Below, one piece after another: positions 60,339-64,000 of a DNA stretch of 64,000 nt. Origin of the DNA: Poriferisodalis sp965204195 (GTDB lineage: Bacteria > Actinomycetota > Acidimicrobiia > Acidimicrobiales > Poriferisodalaceae); contig NZ_OZ241975.1 in NCBI RefSeq assembly GCF_965204195.1, forward strand, positions 2,294,001 to 2,358,000, given 5' to 3'. The notes beneath the pieces are model-generated. The model ran no database searches. It saw only the letters and a program-made list of their open reading frames with translations, and was not told the DNA's origin. Each line of letters starts with the position of its first letter. The stretch's first letter is position 1. The translations under genes were made by a program, and so were the position numbers.

Positions 60339-61361
60339 TCAGATAGCGAGTCTGACCAGGCCTCCGTCGGCCCGATCGACCAGGAGGCAGTCCTCGCTGA
60401 CCCACCGGAGCCGGCTGGTCGCCTCGTCGGACTCGAGCGCAGTCACCGGCGACAGGTCCTGACCGGCGCGGGTCGGGGCCGCCCACACAATGGTGCGGCC
60501 ATCGCCTCCCCCCGTGGCGACAGACTTGCCGGAGGGATCCCAATCGAGGTCCTCAATGTGCTTGTCGTGACCGGAAGCAGCTGCCGGCGCTGTACCGGCG
60601 GGGCCCTTGCCGCTGAAGTCCCAAATGGTGATCTCGCCGAGGCACGCAACCGCGAGCCATCGGCTGTCGTGGCGGAACCCGAGTCGCTCGATCTTGGACG
60701 GATAGCCAGACATCGAGAGGTCCTTGCCACTCCACAGCCGCCACAGATGCACGGTCGCGTCTTGGGCGCCGGCGCAGGCCCATGCTCCGTCGGGAGACAT
60801 CGCCAGCGAGAGCAGCGACCCCTTCCAGTCAAAGCGACGTCGACGGCCGGTCCGTGGTCCGACGACATCGTGCCAGCCGATGCCGCCGTATGCGGTAGCG
60901 CCGACGCGGCTGCCGTCGGCCGACCAGGCGACCGCCGTTACCGTCGAGGGCTGGTCGTCGAAGTCGTGGAGAAGCGCACCGTCCTGGTCGGTGATGAGCA
61001 GGTGCCGGCCCGCACCGATCGCAAGCACGGGAGCGTTCGGCGACCAGGCCAGTGCCGTCACCCAGGCCGACGCGTCAACAACGCCCTGCGCAGCTCCGGT
61101 GTGGTCGTAGATGCGCACGCATCCGTCCTGGCCCCCGACCGCGACACGGCTGCCATCGGAGGACCAGGCCGCGCTCAGCACTCCCATCTCGTGCCGTTCC
61201 AGCGCAGTGGCCGAGCCGTCGTCGATGTCGATGAGGGCAGCGTCGCCGCCCAGCGACCCGACCACCGCCTGGCCTTGGTCCCGGCAGACCTCAAGAACCT
61301 GCACGTAGTCGTCGACGTCCACCCGCCACTGTGCGATGGGTGATGTCGCAGCGTCGGTCAT
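60339..61361 (-). CDS. WD40-repeat beta-propeller protein
   Basis: 340 residues. At least six repeats are visible, for example VLSAAWSSDGSRVAVGGQDG, VTALAWSPNAPVLAIG, VTAVAWSADGSRV, LLSLAMSPDGAWACAG and IEDLDWDPSGKSVATGGGDG. No signal peptide. Its ATG overlaps the stop of cobW (ATGA), so the two are translated together. CobW-WD40 pairs recur in zinc-limitation regulons of other bacteria, where the propeller may present a client protein; the role is not established. Confidence 0.88.
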   Translation of the reverse strand: MTDAATSPIAQWRVDVDDYVQVLEVCRDQGQAVVGSLGGDAALIDIDDGSATALERHEMGVLSAAWSSDGSRVAVGGQDGCVRIYDHTGAAQGVVDASAWVTALAWSPNAPVLAIGAGRHLLITDQDGALLHDFDDQPSTVTAVAWSADGSRVGATAYGGIGWHDVVGPRTGRRRRFDWKGSLLSLAMSPDGAWACAGAQDATVHLWRLWSGKDLSMSGYPSKIERLGFRHDSRWLAVACLGEITIWDFSGKGPAGTAPAAASGHDKHIEDLDWDPSGKSVATGGGDGRTIVWAAPTRAGQDLSPVTALESDEATSRLRWVSEDCLLVDRADGGLVRLAI

Positions 61362-62341
61362 ACCAGGCAGGACCTGAAGCTGGCCTCCAATGAATCTCGG
61401 TCGAGGTTGCGTCCGATGAACACGAGACGGTTGCGTCGTTCCTCGCCGTCTCCCCACGTCCCTTGGGGCTGGCCGTCAAGCAACATGTGAACGCCCTGGA
61501 ACACGTACCGCTCGTCCCAGCCAGCAATCGACAGGATGCCCTTTGACCGGAAGATGTCGGTTCCCTTTGTGCGCAGGAGATCGCCCAGCCATTCATTCAG
61601 CCGGTCGATATCGAGATCGCCATCGGCTTCGATCCCCACCGATGTGACGCTGAGGTCGTGCTGGTGTTCGGCATCGGGGTCGAGGAACTCGGGATCGTCG
61701 GCCAACACACGATCGAGCGAGAACGCGCCGACCTCGAGGATGGCATCAAGATCGACCTTTCCGTGCTGAGTCCGGATAATCGGCGGCAGCGGGTTGATCT
61801 GCCGGATGCGGAACTCCACATCGTCCAGCTCGTTGTCGTTGGCGAGGTCGATCTTGTTGAGCACCACCCGATCGGCGAACGCCAGCTGCTCGACGGCTTC
61901 GTTCTCGACCCCGTCGGGCTTCTCTTCGTCCAAGTGCGGAACCAGGTGCTTGGCGTCGACCACCGTGACAATGGCATCGAGCCGCAGCTGGGCCGACATC
62001 TCGTCGTCGACGAAGAACGTCTGAGCCACCGGTGCCGGGTCGGCCAGCCCCGTCGTCTCGATGAGGATCTGGTCGAACCGGTCCTTGCGCCGCATCAGGT
62101 TGCCGAGAATGCGGATCAGATCGCCGCGAACGGTGCAGCAGATGCAACCGTTGTTCATCTCGAAGATCTCTTCTTCGGCATCGAGGACGATGGCATCGTC
62201 GATGCCCACCTCGCCGAACTCGTTCTCGATCACCGCAATCCGCTTGCCGTGCTGCTCGGTGAGGATGTGATTCAACAGCGTTGTCTTGCCCGCACCGAGA
62301 AAGCCCGTCAACACCGTTACAGGAACTCGATCATCAACCAT
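61358..62341 (-). CDS. CobW/COG0523 G3E-family GTPase metallochaperone
   Basis: 327 residues from ATG 62341. Walker A GFLGAGKTTLLNHIL, the metal motif NNGCICCTVRGDL (CxCC), ETTGLADPAPV and NKIDL. The C-terminal CobW_C domain ends VFIGRNLDRDSLEASF. Such proteins insert or deliver zinc (or cobalt) at GTP cost. A box of the shared 7-1-7 type lies nine bases upstream, consistent with induction by zinc limitation. Confidence 0.93.
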   Translation of the reverse strand: MVDDRVPVTVLTGFLGAGKTTLLNHILTEQHGKRIAVIENEFGEVGIDDAIVLDAEEEIFEMNNGCICCTVRGDLIRILGNLMRRKDRFDQILIETTGLADPAPVAQTFFVDDEMSAQLRLDAIVTVVDAKHLVPHLDEEKPDGVENEAVEQLAFADRVVLNKIDLANDNELDDVEFRIRQINPLPPIIRTQHGKVDLDAILEVGAFSLDRVLADDPEFLDPDAEHQHDLSVTSVGIEADGDLDIDRLNEWLGDLLRTKGTDIFRSKGILSIAGWDERYVFQGVHMLLDGQPQGTWGDGEERRNRLVFIGRNLDRDSLEASFRSCLV

Positions 62342-62349
62342 GACGTAGA

Positions 62350-62364
62350 TGGTAATGATTCCCA
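62350..62364 (-). promoter_or_regulatory. Zur-like box upstream of cobW
   Basis: TGGTAAT-G-ATTCCCA on the plus strand, a 7-1-7 palindrome nine bases before the cobW ATG, close to Zur boxes of the TGATAATGATTATCA type known in actinobacteria. Best-fitting member of the three boxes here. Confidence 0.6.
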
Positions 62365-62400
62365 TTCCCCTGTACACCGCGGCACCAGTTGGTGCTGGGG

Positions 62401-62724
62401 TCAAACGGCTCCGGAATTACCGGCGTCGGAGGCGTCGATGAGGCGTCGGGGGACGGTGGCGTTGATGGTGTCGATCGCGTCGATGACGTCGTGGGCTACC
62501 CACACGCGGGATCGACCGGCGCGGTGTTCGCTGAGCCGCACGATCCCGGCATCGGCGAGCTGGTGCAGGATCTGTGAGGCGCGGGCCGGTGTCAGCTCGT
62601 AGACGGCTTGGATCTCGCCGGCGGTGATGGCGGGCGTGTGCAGCAGCCCGACCAGGTCAGGACGGGCCTCCCGGGGGCCGCATGACGGCGCGGGCTGCGT
62701 CCTCCCTGGTCGCCTGATGGGCAC
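62401..62724 (-). CDS. Winged-helix protein, perhaps a Fic-family C-terminal fragment
   Basis: 107 residues. Only about 62410-62660 looks like real protein: RPDLVGLLHTPAITAGEIQ, then ARASQILHQLADAGIVRLSE and RSRVWVAHDVIDAIDTI. This is the winged helix that closes many Fic-family proteins or stands alone in small regulators. The residues before RPDL are Arg/Pro-rich and unconvincing, so the 5' part appears lost. Lies at the border of an accessory region. Confidence 0.5.
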   Translation of the reverse strand: MPIRRPGRTQPAPSCGPREARPDLVGLLHTPAITAGEIQAVYELTPARASQILHQLADAGIVRLSEHRAGRSRVWVAHDVIDAIDTINATVPRRLIDASDAGNSGAV

Positions 62725-62938
62725 TTGGGACTGCTCGTGTGGGGTGCGGAGTCTCGCCGCGTGGGGGTCTAGGGTCTCGTCTCATTGCGCGGCCGGCGGC
62801 GGGCCGAGCCGTCTCGCTGATGTGCGGCGCTGCGGGCGTGGGGGGCAGGGATGCTTCTGGTTGTCGTGGTGTCCTGCTGTGCGCTGCGGCCCGGCCGGTC
62901 GGCTAATCTGCGGCGCGACTCTCGCTCAGGAGGTGCAC
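62725..62938. other. Leader region of the second secreted-protein locus
   Basis: About 214 GC-rich bases with no gene seen. It ends with AGGAGG five to six bases before the ATG at 62939, the best ribosome site in this part of the window. Confidence 0.45.
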
Positions 62939-63863
62939 ATGCCCGCCAGGACCGTACACAACGCTTCGGGGTTCGCAGCGGTGCCTTTGGCGCGCGGGCG
63001 CGCCGATTCTGCGGGGGGGGGGGGGTAGAGCACTAGCTCGCCGTGGCGTCCGCCTGCGCCTGGCCGCGCTGCTGCTGGCCGCGCTGGCTGCGGCGGTGTT
63101 GGCCGCATCGAGTCCGGCCGTCGCCCAGACCGTCCCGGATGGCGGGGAGGAAGCCTGGTCCGCCACGCTGACGGCCCAGCAAGTGACAGCCGGGTCGTCG
63201 GGCTGCTCGCGCGCCGGCTCCACCGGATGCGCTGAGCATTTGACGCCCCGCACTTTCAGGATCGGAAGCACGACCTACAGGGTGCTACGACTGGTTGCCG
63301 GTAACGCTGCGCTGCACATGACGATTACCCCCTCACTGCCGACGGGTCGGGTCGAGCAATGGGATTTGGTAGTCAACAGAGGTCCATCGCTCGGGACGGC
63401 TACGTACCAGGTGGACTCGGATGGGGGCCTTACCGCGTTCACGCTCGGTGTCACACCCTGGACGGCGGGCGAGTCGGTGAAGATCACGCTGTACAGACCC
63501 TACGAGGACGTAGCGGCCGAGGACGCGCGGAAAGCGGCCAGCCGCTCGGGCGCGTGCGGCTCGCCGAACCTGCAAGGCTTGCCCGCTGACAAGCGAGCCG
63601 ACGAGGGAGAAAGCGCCGAGCAGGGCTTGTGGCATTGCCACGGCGACGGCGTCTATCACCGGCACCCGGATTGGCGCTACCGTCACCCGGCCCCGGGCCA
63701 AGCGGTGCGCGCGACCCCGGACCCCAACCCTGTCCCGCCTCCTCCGGCGACTGCCGCGGCAGGCGCCTATACGCAACAGCAGACGGGTGCTCCGGCTATC
63801 AAGACCGAAGGCTTCGGCAACTGGCACTCGCACCCTGACGGCAGGTTCCACCGCCACGGCTAG
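62939..63863 (+). CDS. Secreted His-rich protein, out of frame at a poly-G tract
   Basis: From ATG 62939 (AGGAGG upstream) the frame runs MPARTVHNASGFAAV to ADSAGGGG and stops at 63026 after the G tract. One G fewer (or two more) continues into RALARRGVRLRLAALLLAALAAAVLAASSPAVAQ, a complete signal peptide, and on to 63863 (307 residues). As written, the signal peptide has no ATG/GTG/TTG start before its hydrophobic core; GTG 63096 would start after it. The mature part has EAWSATLTAQQV, TFRIGSTTYRVLRL and ESVKITLYRPY, the same plan as the protein at 6191, then two His-rich segments (WHCHGDGVYHRHPDW; NWHSHPDGRFHRH). Function unknown; metal binding is suggested by the His repeats. Confidence 0.65.
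63013..63025 (+). repeat. Homopolymer of 13 G within the 5' reading frame of a secreted protein
   Basis: Thirteen consecutive G bases between the ribosome-site ATG and the signal peptide. The present length is one base too long (or two too short) for a continuous protein, the same offset as at the C tract 6138-6151. Candidate slipped-strand switch or sequencing error. Confidence 0.85.
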
Positions 63864-64000
63864 GCGACCGGCCGCAGCCCTACGGCATGGCACGCTGAAC
63901 GCCTGGCTTCCCCGCGCAAGCCGTGAGCGACCGGCTTGCCCGTCTCGATCACGATCCTCACCGCACCAGCGCGGAACTCCGGATCGAACCTTCTTCGTGT
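63860..64000 (-). mobile_element. IS3-type transposase OrfA remnant (runs off the window)
   Basis: Reading inward from the window end, the minus strand encodes TRRRFDPEFRAGAVRIVIE and TGKPVA, a near match to the start of IS3-family OrfA proteins (RRRFDPEFREGAVRIV...TGKPIAQVA). After that the similarity stops (HGLRGEARRSAC) and a stop follows at 63860. It is therefore a fragment, broken within the helix-turn-helix, and marks past insertion at the secreted-protein locus. Confidence 0.65.

Noticed and set aside
1..64000. CRISPR arrays, prophage modules, rRNA operons and replication origins.
   Set aside because: No regularly spaced repeats, phage structural genes, rRNA-like sequence or clustered DnaA boxes were seen on either strand.

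Overview
The window is GC-rich, densely packed DNA from one bacterium. Several features point to an actinobacterium, possibly a marine Acidimicrobiia-type lineage: furA-katG gene order, several F420/FMN luciferase-like monooxygenases, and four proteins of the DinB / mycothiol-dependent maleylpyruvate isomerase superfamily. A cupin resembling DMSP lyases and the general xenobiotic/terpenoid-type catabolic gene content agree with a marine or host-associated heterotroph. The lineage is inference; there is no rRNA or tRNA gene to anchor it.

Layout. 0-5.8 kb: catabolic genes (haloalkane dehalogenase-like hydrolase, TauD-type dioxygenase, RidA, P450, TetR regulator, HpaB-type flavin monooxygenase). 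5.8-7.0 kb: an accessory insert with a secreted protein behind a 14-C tract and the cut-off start of another gene. 7.2-15 kb: CoA-transferase, SDR, limonene-monooxygenase-like LLM protein, nitronate monooxygenase-like protein, orphan form II CoxL-type molybdoenzyme subunit, alpha/beta hydrolase. 15.1-19.1 kb: a selenocysteine-containing redoxin overlapping an (R)-amine-transaminase-like gene, then an LLM/PhnD-like pair. 19.2-24.5 kb: katG-furA with a furA operator, DMSP-lyase-like cupin, Zn alcohol dehydrogenase, rhodanese. 24.5-32.2 kb: SDR and CopA copper ATPase, DUF1330-like protein, methyltransferase, fatty-acid hydroxylase, sulfotransferase-like protein, HicAB-like pair. 32.2-39.3 kb: a translationally coupled operon making PAPS (cysD, cysNC, extra cysC) together with a DUF1214-type protein and a sulfotransferase-SDR fusion. 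39.3-47.9 kb: HicBA pair, DinB/MDMPI proteins, acyl-CoA-dehydrogenase-like and DszA-like monooxygenases, hydrolase. 47.9-51.7 kb: a second selenocysteine redoxin, enolase-superfamily enzyme, nucleoside phosphorylase, Mog. 51.8-62.4 kb: a metal-homeostasis region (FecBCD-type transporter, 2Fe-2S thioredoxin-like protein, Fur-family regulator, GTP cyclohydrolase II operon, CobW-WD40) whose three operons carry the same 7-1-7 palindrome. 62.4-64.0 kb: accessory end with a winged-helix fragment, a second secreted protein behind a 13-G tract, and a transposase remnant.

The two strongest discoveries are each seen twice. (1) Two different redoxin genes are each interrupted by a UGA at exactly the position of the first cysteine of the W-C-P-P-C active site, and each UGA is followed at the correct distance by a hairpin fitting a bacterial SECIS element: they are very likely selenoproteins (UxxC). 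(2) Two related secreted proteins near opposite ends of the window each have a long G/C homopolymer between the start codon and the signal peptide, and in both the present tract length is out of frame by the same one base, which suggests phase variation (or a shared sequencing error).

Sulfur, redox and metal themes connect the rest: PAPS supply for sulfation, rhodanese, TauD- and DszA-type enzymes, a DMSP-lyase-like cupin, peroxide defence by KatG/FurA, copper export and a candidate Zur/Fur regulon.
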